DNA of 29,963 bases from Scedosporium boydii. Taxonomy: Eukaryota > Ascomycota > Sordariomycetes > Microascales > Microascaceae. The position numbers and the translations under genes are program-made. Below, one piece after another: positions 21,012-29,963 of this stretch (positions are counted from its first letter, which is position 1; every line of letters begins with the position of its first letter). The notes beneath the pieces were generated by a model, which searched no databases, had not been told where the DNA came from, and saw only the letters and a list, made by a program, of their open reading frames with translations. The stretch covers positions 1-29,963 of the forward strand of contig NJFT01000343.1 in assembly GCA_002221725.1 (NCBI GenBank), given 5' to 3'.

Positions 21012-21732
21012 ATTTGGGATAAAGACAATCCTTAGATACCAGTAACTCGAGGTCAAGATTATGGTATAACGGCGTTGTTATGGATTTGAAATGAAAGTGA
21101 TGAGTGGGAGACTGTGTTGTGGACTTGAGATGGAGATGATGGAGAGTTCAATTGATGTTGACCATTTGACGTTCGTCACGTTTAGGGCCGGAGTGTTTTG
21201 AGTGTTTTGCATTAGCGCAGGTTTAGGCTCGTGTCAGTTGCTCGCGTTTCCTATTTCAGTTGATGCTCGCCCCTGATTGGCACCAATTTTGATGACTAGA
21301 ATAGAAACTTTGATCCACATGTTCAAAACAGCATCAACATCAACATCATTATTAACATCGGCTGAAGGTGTTCAAAATACAAGGAGCTTCGTAGCTTCAA
21401 AAAGATCAATGGCTTGTGATATCCGCGGGTCCGGCTGATATTCAGATTGATTCCACTGGAGCCATGGTCCAACGCCATTTAACACCGCCGTCCTAATCCC
21501 ATTGGCACACCTCTTGTCGTCCAGAGCGGGGCAAGAAGGCATCAAATCAAATGGCTTGAGCCCGCCCTTGGACGGAGGTCCCTGTTCCAATCTACAACGA
21601 CGCACTTCTTTTCCCTCCATCAATTCCAACTTACACTCCATTCGAAATGACGCGAGCAGGCATTTGACTCTTCCATATACTCCCAGGCTATATACATAGC
21701 CCCTGACCTTCAATTCATCCCGGTATCAAACG
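21012..21732. promoter_or_regulatory. Divergent promoter region between the DUF3669 and HET genes
   Basis: The 721 bases separate two genes transcribed outward. A TATA-like TATATACATA at 21689-21698 lies about 40 bases before the HET ATG and may be its TATA element with a very short leader. A small direct repeat of ATCAACATC-like words is near 21331-21350. No other element can be defended. Confidence 0.35.
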
Positions 21733-23934
21733 ATGGCCGATGATCTTGAACATGACATCTGTGATGATTGTCAGAGCTTGGATCTAGCACGACTCCTCAG
21801 AGAGGCATCTCACTTCTTCGAAACCACTACTGCATTGGACGACAGCGACTGGGGCAGGGACAACGCTCTTCCGATATGTCGATTTGTCGACCGATTATCC
21901 GTCGAGTCAAGATGCCGACTATGCTCATTCTTTCGACACATGAGAGTCGAACCACATCACCGAAACCATAAGCTCCTTGCACTTCGCAGCGACTACATCT
22001 ATTTCTTTCACGGATACGATATAAATCAGCACCATAAACGGGAGAGGCTAACTCGCGACTTTTTCTTGGCCGTCGTTCCGGACCTTGACTCACATCGCCT
22101 AAACGAATATGAATTGGGCTGGTGCAGTATCGACGCCCGAGAGAAGGGGACAATCCACTGTATCGATACATCTGGGGAGAGCACAGAAACTTCAAATGCT
22201 ATCTTCTATCCCCGGGTAGTTGGTGAAACGGTGGATTTCTCCATTGTTTTACGATGGCTGTCGTTCTGCAAAGAGCATCACGGGAGCCGCTGCGTGGCTT
22301 CCAAAGGTGAAGCAAGAACGCTACAAAGCCTTCGTGTCATTAACTGCAAGGAGACGCCTCCGCGACTGGAGATTAAACCCTTTACCGAAAAATATGTTGC
22401 TCTGAGCTACGTGTGGGGTCCTGGACCGCCAGAGGCATGGCCAAAGGTTGTTCTGGATGCTGTGGCAGTGACGCTAAGCTTAGGATTGCAGTATCTCTGG
22501 GTCGATCGATTATGTATCGATCAATCTAATCCTACCGAGAAGGACTACCTTATTTCACATATGGATTTAATCTACCAGTGTTCGGAACTTACCATCATAG
22601 CGGCTGCTGGACCAGATGCTAGTTACGGTCTTCCTCGTAGTGGATCATCCACAAAACGGACTGCTGAGACCCAGCCACATATTTCTGTCAGCCAAGATCT
22701 GCACCTTGTGTCGAGCCTCACCGACCCGCGACTTATAATCGAAAAGTCTGTATGGTCGTCTAGAGGATGGACCTATCAGGAAGGTGTTTTAGCAACCCGG
22801 AGACTGGTCTTTACGGATCAACAAGTCTACTTCGAGTGCCGCGGCATGGCAATCCAAGAAAGTCTAGACTTACCGCTATCTTTACTCCACGAGGAGTCTG
22901 GGAAGAAAATGGAAAACTTTATGAGGTCTGGTATATTCCGCGGCTCCAGTGATCCGTTTTATATTAGTCCCTCTAGCGTCTGGGGCTTTGCTGATGATGG
23001 TGATGAGTCGCCCGAGTTTTATGACCGCCTTCTCCGGCTGGATGAGCACATTCATACCTTTACTAGAAGGAATCTGAGCGATGATGGGGACTCTCTGAGA
23101 GCCTTTACAGGCATTTCGAAACGCTATGGGTCTGACAACGGACTCGGCATGTTTGTAGGTCTTCCCGTTTGGAGCAATGGATTTTCAAAATGGGGGTCGT
23201 CAATCCTGCATTCTTTCGCCTTGAGCCTCTTCTTCTGGGCCCATACGTCCGGCCGACCTGGTGCAGAGGAGGATCGCGATGGCGGAGTTGGAGCCATAAG
23301 AAGGAAACACTTACCGTCCTGGACTTGGGCTGGATGGAAGGGCCCCATCACCTGGCGCGCATTCGGAGAAGTACACGCCCCATTCGCGGACGCGGCGAGC
23401 GCAGGAATGTGGTCTCACGAGGGCGTGACCGCCATGTACACCCCAGAGATGGTGCTTTCGGACAGTTCGACGGGCCTTTCGGTGCGGCTGTCAGAACTCG
23501 ATACCGTCGACAAGCTACCAGCTGACGGTCACTATCTACTCTCACTTCCGAATGCCTTCGCCCTAGATTACAGCCGGGTTAAGCTGAGGCGGTCGTGGAT
23601 CGATGTGTTGGGTGGCAGCGGTGCGTCGCTTTCGGGTGAAGTAAGATTATCGCCTCGACTGACCGCGGCTGAGGTTGTCGCCGGTCTGGAAAGGGAAGAA
23701 TTTGCCGCAGTTCTCGTTCACGCGGCCAACAATTCTTGGAGACACCAAGCAATGTTTATCGTCATACGCCGGGACCATGGAAGAGACGTCTGGGAAAGAG
23801 TAGGCTCTATGCACCTTCGACCAGATAGGTGGAATTCAGAGGGCTCAGATGTAATTCGAAACTGTTCATCACCGGGGGAACTTTTGGATATACTTGCTCT
23901 CAAAGCATTTGCAGATATTATTGCTATAAGTTAA
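21733..23934 (+). CDS. HET-domain (heterokaryon incompatibility) protein
   Basis: A single exon of 733 residues. The N-terminal region has paired cysteines (CDDCQSLDL at 10-18 and CRLCSFF at 61-67), a layout common before HET domains. The HET domain starts at YVALSYVWGPG (221-231) and continues with YLWVDRLCIDQSN (254-266), an EKDY helix, the IYQCSELTIIAAAGPDA stretch (280-296) and RGWTYQEGVLATRRLVFTD (344-362). These are the three conserved blocks of the family. HET domains are TIR-like and trigger growth arrest or death when incompatible fungal individuals fuse; many paralogues have no assigned partner. The remaining 370 residues are a variable C-terminal region without recognised domains. 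The ORF is complete, with no stop or frameshift, so the gene seems intact. It lies 442 bases before the membrane-protein gene on the same strand. The specific allorecognition role, if any, is unknown. Confidence 0.93.
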   Translation: MADDLEHDICDDCQSLDLARLLREASHFFETTTALDDSDWGRDNALPICRFVDRLSVESRCRLCSFFRHMRVEPHHRNHKLLALRSDYIYFFHGYDINQHHKRERLTRDFFLAVVPDLDSHRLNEYELGWCSIDAREKGTIHCIDTSGESTETSNAIFYPRVVGETVDFSIVLRWLSFCKEHHGSRCVASKGEARTLQSLRVINCKETPPRLEIKPFTEKYVALSYVWGPGPPEAWPKVVLDAVAVTLSLGLQYLWVDRLCIDQSNPTEKDYLISHMDLIYQCSELTIIAAAGPDASYGLPRSGSSTKRTAETQPHISVSQDLHLVSSLTDPRLIIEKSVWSSRGWTYQEGVLATRRLVFTDQQVYFECRGMAIQESLDLPLSLLHEESGKKMENFMRSGIFRGSSDPFYISPSSVWGFADDGDESPEFYDRLLRLDEHIHTFTRRNLSDDGDSLRAFTGISKRYGSDNGLGMFVGLPVWSNGFSKWGSSILHSFALSLFFWAHTSGRPGAEEDRDGGVGAIRRKHLPSWTWAGWKGPITWRAFGEVHAPFADAASAGMWSHEGVTAMYTPEMVLSDSSTGLSVRLSELDTVDKLPADGHYLLSLPNAFALDYSRVKLRRSWIDVLGGSGASLSGEVRLSPRLTAAEVVAGLEREEFAAVLVHAANNSWRHQAMFIVIRRDHGRDVWERVGSMHLRPDRWNSEGSDVIRNCSSPGELLDILALKAFADIIAIS

Positions 23935-24376
23935 ATTGTTAGTACCGCGTGTTACTATCCCTTTTTTTTTTTCTTCCCTATTCATATATTACGTCGAGGG
24001 CTCAACTGTGTTGTTGCTGTTGTGTTCGCTCTCCGGGCTATTCATCACAGGCAGGCTGGAGACAACCTTGGTCACGATTTTCATCTGAGGCAAGCCAACC
24101 CCATTGGCCCGCCTTTGAAGTTGGATGCTAGAATGACCGGACATCTTGAGAGCGGCTGAGTAGTTTTACAGGGATGTGACTTGGCCGATTTGAGTGTGGC
24201 GAAGCGTTTTCAGCCCAGGGCAGCGGTAGGCTGCGAGTGAAGAGATATGGTCAGCAGCTTTGAATGGGGGTTCGGATTGAAAACAGGACGCAGAATCGCC
24301 AATAAGTCGAGATTCGGGGAACAAATACACCCTTTACTCGCCGCCGCCGTGGCCGTCCATTTCCCCGCGGAGGAAA
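23935..24376. other. Short intergenic region between HET and membrane-protein genes
   Basis: This holds a T run at 23962-23973 shortly after the HET stop, likely within its 3' UTR, then unremarkable sequence. An overlapping open stretch from 24247 in another frame runs into the membrane-protein gene and is a shadow of it. Confidence 0.5.
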
Positions 24377-25891
24377 ATGCTAGTCATAAAGATGGCGAGG
24401 GCTATCATTTCTACGCTCGTCATATCTTTGATGGCTGGCTCCAGCTACGCTTCTACCTTCCAGCCAAACTGCACATCTCCTCCACATGGCACCACCTACG
24501 TCGCCGCGACGAACCTACGCAGTACCCTAAGCATCGTCTGGGAATGCCTAGCCGTCATAATCCTATGCACGTGGTCCGTCCAGCACCTAAACGTCCCAGC
24601 CATCAGACGGCGTCCCAAGACCTTTCTGGAAATGCTGAAGAATGCCCTCCACAATAACTTCACCAAGGTGAAGTGGATGATCCTGACAATACTCCTGCCG
24701 GAGTATCTTATCGGCAAGGCTCTGAGCGAGCGCAACGCTGCCAGGTCTTCTCTCGAATGGACTCCGCCGTCGGGGAGTCCCGAAATGGGGCAGCTGCATG
24801 GTGTGACAGATCACAAACGGGACGAGATCCATGCCTACATGGCGAACGCTGGCTACTTTGTCCTCGATACCGGACGAAGTGACGGGGGAGAACCGGGCCT
24901 CCAAACCATCACGCTCAGCAACGATTCATCCGTCGCGATAAATAGAGCCTTGCTACGGCACCGGTACTGGGCGCTCAACTCGAAGCAGTGGTACGAAGCA
25001 GCCGGACCACTGGGATACGCCGACCTCCCAAACGTACCCGCCGAGCACCTCGAGAAACTCAACCACAGCGGCGTCTTCGTCAAGACCCTCGCGCTTCTCC
25101 AAGTCGCCTACCACATCGTCCAAATGATCGTGCGCAAAGCCAACAATCTCCCCTCCTCCCAGCTTGAAATCGCCACCTTGGCTTTTGCCGCCTCGAGCGC
25201 CGTGGCCTTCATCCTCTACTGGGAGCGTCCGCAGGGCGTCGAGACCATCTTCGTAGTGCAGCCTAGGGCCGGCGATAGTGCCACGGCCGAGCAATGGGCG
25301 GCCCGCGCGGACGTGCTGGCGCTGTACGGCCAGGCGTATCTCTGGCTAGGCTACCGGACGCCGATTTCGTTCGACCCTTCGCTCGGACCGGCTCCCATCC
25401 CGAACGACGGCGCTGGCCTATCTGGCTTCGCCCGTAGTTCGATGATGGTGGCGCATAAAAGACTGCAACGACTCTCGCAGGCCCTCGGCAATAACGATGA
25501 AATGGTCGTACTGGCGCTGGGCGCCGTTGTGGGCGGTATTCTCTTTGGCGGGTTACACTGCTTGGCGTGGAACGCGCCGTTTCACACGAGGGGGGAGATG
25601 ATTGCGTGGAGAGCGTGCTCCATCCTCACGACCGTCTTGCCGGTTGGCGTCGTGGCTCCGCTTGCCGTTTGGATAGGTCTCAGTCCGTGGGAAGACAGGT
25701 TCTGGTTCTGGGTGGACAATCGGCGGGAGAGGAAGAAGAATATTGTTGCTGGAGTCATCTTGGTGGGCTTCGTTGTGCCGTATGTATTGGCGAGGCTTTT
25801 TCTGATGGTGGAGATGTTTTGGAGCTTGGCTTATCTTCCTCCGGAGGCTTTTACTAGTACTTGGTCGGCCTCGTTGCCTCATTGGGGATGA
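24377..25891 (+). CDS. Fungal multi-pass membrane protein of unknown function (HLNVP type)
   Basis: A single exon encodes 504 residues from the first ATG; an in-frame ATG at 24392 (residue 6) has the better start context (A at -3, G at +4). The first 25 residues form a signal peptide-like hydrophobic segment ending near SSYA, followed by a short Cys-containing loop. A membrane segment at about 52-68 runs into the conserved CTWSVQHLNVP (64-74), then KVKWMILTILLPEYLIGKAL (97-116). Further hydrophobic spans are near 234-252, 265-282, 376-398, 412-434 and 456-482. The C terminus has RLFLMVEMFWSLAYLPPEAF (473-492) and a terminal TWSASLPHWG. This pattern is common in a fungal-only membrane protein family for which I know no assigned function. 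It follows the HET gene on the same strand. Topology is roughly a signal peptide plus six or seven spans. It could be a channel, receptor or structural membrane protein; nothing here decides. Confidence 0.85.
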   Translation: MLVIKMARAIISTLVISLMAGSSYASTFQPNCTSPPHGTTYVAATNLRSTLSIVWECLAVIILCTWSVQHLNVPAIRRRPKTFLEMLKNALHNNFTKVKWMILTILLPEYLIGKALSERNAARSSLEWTPPSGSPEMGQLHGVTDHKRDEIHAYMANAGYFVLDTGRSDGGEPGLQTITLSNDSSVAINRALLRHRYWALNSKQWYEAAGPLGYADLPNVPAEHLEKLNHSGVFVKTLALLQVAYHIVQMIVRKANNLPSSQLEIATLAFAASSAVAFILYWERPQGVETIFVVQPRAGDSATAEQWAARADVLALYGQAYLWLGYRTPISFDPSLGPAPIPNDGAGLSGFARSSMMVAHKRLQRLSQALGNNDEMVVLALGAVVGGILFGGLHCLAWNAPFHTRGEMIAWRACSILTTVLPVGVVAPLAVWIGLSPWEDRFWFWVDNRRERKKNIVAGVILVGFVVPYVLARLFLMVEMFWSLAYLPPEAFTSTWSASLPHWG

Positions 25892-27699
25892 TTGGCAGGA
25901 GTGAGAAGGCAAGGCACAGGAGTGCGGATTTGGAAGCGGTTTATTGCCCCCAAGAGCGACATCCTCCTCTAAGCGGTTGTGGTGTTATTTCCGCTATGAG
26001 AGTTGCTTTGTTTTCTAGGGGAACGAAGGCATACGTCCTCGGCAAGAATAAATTGATGGGCTCATCTACGGTGGGCGCGGAGAAGGACAACCTGCACCTC
26101 CGCATGGGTGGATTTACGAACTTGGAGGCCCGGATTGGTGGCTAACACCAAACCATCCATGGAGCAAGCCAATCGCAAGAGGTCAGAACGGGAGCGACTG
26201 GCGATTTGGGCACTTACGGTGCGCATCCTACCCCTTCTAGGGATGGGGTTGTGGGCTTTTGCCTTTTTACGTTGCCCAAAGCAGTGGGTTATCGTACCAG
26301 AGAGGTTCGTACAACCCGCCTTCTGCTGTTGGGAGAGAGTTAAGCAATGCAGAGGAGAGACATGGCTGGAGGGGATGGCTGGGCCAAGAACAAGTTGAAG
26401 AAATCCGGCTCCAAAAAAGCAAGCAACGGAAAATAAAAAGAGGAGAAAAGAAAATGAAATAGAACAAAATAAAAATCAAGAGAGAGGCAGAGAGAGAAGA
26501 GGGAAAATTGGCCGGGCGGCGTCGATGCCCAGCAGCATTCTGCCTTCTGTAGGCTCCCGTCAATATTGATCAGTCTGGTCGTTGATCTCGCTCGAGTTCC
26601 ACCGAAATGGAAATAAATCGACCGTCGTATTCCAGCTTTGCCATCCCTTCGCACCAAAGAAAAACATAGCTATTTCCTCTACCCTATCGCAGCAGAGACG
26701 AAATAAAACGCGTACTCTTGAGACTGAGCTTATGACGAATGCCCTCCAGCCACGCATGGAGAGCATGGGGGAGCAAAAGGACAATATTGGGAACAAGCGC
26801 CATGCAGGGTAGCTAAGAGGTTGCAGGCTGCGCACGGATGGCTGCAGTGAGCTTGGCCCGCCGAAGCAAGGGTTCATGGGCCTGCCCAGACTAGCGAACG
26901 AGGTTGACGAGCGGGATGCCGAGAGGCGCACGGGAAAAGCAAATGGAGCCACGTACTCGGCGTCGGTGGGAGTAGAAGCTGGAAAGGAAATTGCCAGCTG
27001 CGTTTGCTGCCTTGGTCGAGGGACGGACGAATGTGTTTGTGTGTGAATATCGAGTTGTGAATCGGATCCTCGGAGAGCTTTTTCATAGTGGTGTTCTGGT
27101 TGATTCATTGCCGTTTCTGGTTGAGAAAGAGAGCAAACTATCCTGGATTTGATGCATGCCATTTCCTAGCAAGAGTCGACTCTCTCCTCGAGACTAACCA
27201 AGAAAAGTCGCAGATTCCCGCCATCATCGAATCGAGTCAAGAGTCGAGCCGTTTGACTTGAACCACCACCAACCAGTCTAGCCCTTAATAGTGAGGGCCT
27301 TCTTTAAGACATGCCCACAGAGTGGCGGGACGACAACGAAGACTGTTGAGGAATAGCTCACATCCACATCTCTAGACCGGCCAGTTATTCTGTCGTCCTC
27401 TTCTTTCCTCCATTCGAAGAATAATGCCCTTTTCCGGTTGATGAGCTTCTATTCCTCCTGCTCGCTTGTTGGGGAATCTAGACCCGCGCCCCTTGCCGTG
27501 CCCAATATATCGATCGCACCTACATTCGACAGCTTTTTACCCATTTACACCACACCTACTTTGTCGCTTGGCTGCAAGGGCAGATTGAGCCGTTGGCATT
27601 CCTCTCGCTTCGCTAATTAGTGGAACCCTGCCAGGCACTGAGCGTGAGGCATAAAGAGTGCAGCGGCCACGCATTTACATCAAGGCCGGCAGCATAACC

Positions 27700-27723
27700 G
27701 ATTTGGATTTGGATTTGGATTTG
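27700..27723 (+). repeat. Perfect hexanucleotide microsatellite (GATTTG)x4
   Basis: Four uninterrupted copies of GATTTG occur in non-coding DNA. The tract is short and probably length-polymorphic; no function is implied. Confidence 0.85.
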
Positions 27724-28955
27724 AGTATGCGCAGTTAGCGTACATATCGCCTACGAAGAAGTAGTGCCGATACTCGTGGACTCGAAGGAACAAGGACCAT
27801 ATTCAAGAGTTGGAGCCGTTCTTGGGCCTTGGGCGGGACAGCATCTCCATCACATCCACCGCTTTAATCGCATTCACAGCCCTTGTCCACGATCCCTGCC
27901 AGTTCCCGCACAGACTTGGACGATCTGCCTCTACTATAAACTAGCACGACGAGGGTGTGGTGTGGCACCAGACCGCCAGGCCAGCAAGACTCCAGCTGCG
28001 ATACCACCTACCCCTCTGTGATTCGAATCTTGGGGCCCAGCATCCTCCAGCAGGCATCTCGCATTGTGGAGGATCTACAGACCACAATATCAACGTGCCG
28101 TGCAGTTCCGCCGACCAAAAAAAGAGTAGGAATTTCCTACATTCTCTGCTAGGCCGTGCACTTATCCATTTCACGGTTCTACTCGTTGGGCCCTCCCATA
28201 GTCGTTTATATCTTGCCAAGGTGTTAGCGACCGCGACAAAAGCAGCCCAGCGCTTCCTGTTCATGCGATAATCCCGGGATGTGCCCCGGCTCGATCCCAC
28301 ATCCCACGGAGCAGGAACCAGACTTTGGGCTCCATATAACATAGAGCGATTACGCCGCCTTTCGACAGTCGATGAAATAGAAGAAAGGTCGAAAAGAAAA
28401 GAGGAACGCAATCAACGCAATCCATAAATATAAGGGAGACGGACAGCCGACCCGCTTCGACAAACACCCGGCTCCAGGCCCGCTGGAAGCATCCTTTCCG
28501 GGACGTTCACCACTCTAGATTGGCAGTGGTTCACCTGATTCTGATATTTCCCTTTCAAAGCCCACAAAATTTGATCGCTGCTCATCACCGGAAGGACGAG
28601 AGCAAAATACCCAGCGTTTCGGTTCTTCTACTGGCGAACCTATTCGAGGAACGGTGATTTTCCCACCTCTTTCTTCTTCGTCCAGTCCTGCCCTTTCCTG
28701 ACCCTTGGCCCGAAAGGGGATTTTCGTTACAACCTCTGATCCCTGGTTTCGATCAGGCGAAGGGATCATTATCCGATCCATTCGCGTCAATCTGCGACAC
28801 TTACACCCTCACAAAAGAGCAAACTGGCCCATCCGTGGTCCCTACCAATTCGAAGAAAGTAACTCAAACCAAACGACCGACGAGGACGGACAGGAACAGG
28901 AAGGAGAGAGAATAATATCCTCGAATCTCCCGACTTTTGGCTTTTTCTTCCTCGA

Positions 28956-29040
28956 GTGAGCTTGGACTTCCTTTCAAACCGCGCCGGGTCTAACTAAGAG
29001 AGGGGGAAATTGACAAAAGAGAAGAACCCTTTTTGCCTAG
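28956..29040 (+). other. Candidate 5' UTR intron of the right-edge gene
   Basis: A GTGAGC donor at 28956, internal CTAAC and TTGAC branch-like words, and a pyrimidine tract ending TTTTTGCCTAG at 29040 define an 85-nt intron of typical fungal form, 54 bases before the ATG at 29095. If spliced, the upstream open frame that starts at 28705 would run to a TAA at 29099-29101, overlapping the main start codon. Transcript data are not available here. Confidence 0.4.
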
Positions 29041-29094
29041 GCACGACTTGCGTCTTATTCGTTCCTCTCCCGTCCGCCGAAACATTAACACATC

Positions 29095-29963
29095 ATGCTA
29101 AGCCCCGGGTCCCGCCCTTTGCCCCGTCTCAGTCGAGGTACTGTCTGCAGCACGCACACAACCACCACGAGTGCTCCTAGTCCGCATGCTTCTGCTTCTG
29201 CAGCGGCCGAGCGCACGAGGACCGCAATGCACCAGCGTTCTCGTGGATCTTCACAAAGTGGCGACGAACCAAAGAAGCTTGACGACAACCAAGCTCAGCA
29301 GGTCCAAGAGTTGTTAGCTTCACCACCATTGACGGCGAGTTCGAGCGAATCCTTTGAGGACCCTGACAGCGCACCTTCTTCTACAAGGACATCAATTACC
29401 AGCACCACTACTACTGCTACATCGGTGTCGGACACGTCTGACATCGATTGCCTCGACCGCCCGACAGGCGTGCTGTCCGCCGTGGACATCCCTACCATTT
29501 CCATTTCGCCTGCACCTTTGAGACGGACGAGTTTCTCTCAGATTGTTGAGCAAGACAGCTTAGCTTCGCCTGCGGATTCTCCTACAGATACACCATCTAC
29601 CGCCTCGTCTCTACTAAACCCATTGTCCGCACTGACGAGCACGCCACCGACTAATACCAATAACAAGAGCCAACCCACCACGGCTACATCTAGTTGGTGG
29701 AAGTTCGGTCTCGGCATCAAAGACATGGCTCTCACGGGCGACTCTCCTCCACGAGGAGGCTCCAAGATCGGAACCTGGTGGGCGGGAAATTCCTCCTCTA
29801 CCGAATTCACGAGCCCACTGACTCGTTCCTCACGACGGTCAATTATCCTCCGCAATTCCCCGATCTTTGCGGCGACTGCGCCATCCGTCAGGCCCTGGGA
29901 AAGGTGACAGGTAGCGAGAACGAGCGGCAGACGCTGCTGGCCATTTCCCATGACAATACTGGG
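29095..29963 (+). CDS. Ser/Thr/Pro-rich protein, 3' partial, frame change near the end
   Basis: The ATG at 29095 opens a frame of 270 codons to a TGA at 29905-29907. The first 190 residues are disordered and Ser/Thr/Pro-rich, with an acidic patch near DTSDIDCLD. A more ordered piece follows (SSWWKFGLGIKDM near residue 200, then SKIGTWWAGN near 223-232). After that point the frame one base back looks more protein-like: it reads FLLYRIHEPTDSF, then TTVNYPPQFPDLCGDCAIRQ and on to the window edge without a stop. The heptamer GGGAAAT at 29784-29790 lies exactly at the switch. Alternatives are a short intron I could not place with good signals, an exon ending just before the TGA (GTGACA donor at 29904), or a one-base sequence error. 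The gene very likely continues beyond the window. I do not recognise the family. Confidence 0.55.

Larger units (their letters stand above)
25892..29094. other. Long intergenic region before the right-edge gene
   Basis: About 3.2 kb with no supported protein gene. It contains an A/G-rich patch at 26400-26505, a perfect hexanucleotide microsatellite at 27700-27723, and from about 28380 the probable leader of the next gene. Open stretches such as 26560-27162 (minus, 200 codons) and 27941-28411 (minus, 156 codons) are Ser/Arg/Cys-rich, lack domains and are not called. No tRNA-like box A/B pair was found. Confidence 0.5.

Noticed and set aside
26560..27162. Minus-strand open stretch of 200 codons
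   Set aside because: Ser/Arg/Cys-rich, without domains or hydrophobic pattern; plausible by chance in moderately GC-rich DNA, with overlapping stretches on the plus strand.
29095..29907. Ornithine decarboxylase antizyme, suggested by the frame change
   Set aside because: Antizyme uses +1 shifting at a stop codon; here +1 at the TGA meets a stop at once, and the downstream frame shows no antizyme motif that I recognise.

Overview
The window is nuclear DNA of a filamentous ascomycete (Pezizomycotina, probably Sordariomycetes; the species cannot be read from it). The support is intron-poor genes with short introns of about 60-95 nt carrying CTRAY branch sites and GTRNGN donors, pyrimidine-rich promoter tracts, long intergenic stretches, and fungal-only families: a HET domain, a fungal NLR, DUF3669, and a HLNVP-type membrane protein. 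Exon coordinates are my own reading of splice signals and reading-frame continuity.

Left part (1-5000). A proline- and glutamine-rich coding region enters from the left edge and stops at a TAG at 1668-1670. It is followed in the same frame by a 290-codon basic/acidic ORF, so one gene with an unresolved splice event is likely. Converging on it from the minus strand is a two-exon AOS1 gene, the SUMO-activating enzyme subunit.

Middle part (5000-18150). A quiet stretch of about 2 kb is followed by a large fungal NLR-type (STAND) gene: helical N-terminal domain, NACHT NTPase, then degenerate TPR-like repeats. Its one intron lies between the N-terminal domain and the NACHT half. Next come a conserved but uncharacterised protein whose conserved halves are separated by a long Asp/Glu run, and the five-exon TIF6 gene (eIF6, 60S ribosome biogenesis), which is the most secure call here.

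Right part (19800-29963). An accessory-looking block holds a DUF3669 protein (minus strand), a divergently placed HET-domain gene, and a multi-pass membrane protein of a fungal-specific family. A 3.2 kb non-coding stretch follows, with a hexanucleotide microsatellite and a possible spliced leader. The window ends in the 5' part of a Ser/Thr-rich gene whose reading frame seems to change near a -1 slippery-type heptamer.

Functionally, housekeeping genes (AOS1, TIF6) alternate with genes of fungal non-self recognition type (NLR, HET). The best candidates for something undescribed are the DUF3669/HET/membrane-protein group, the kinase-like residue pattern in the DUF3669 protein, and the frame change at the right edge. 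No tRNA, rRNA, CRISPR array or intact transposon was seen.
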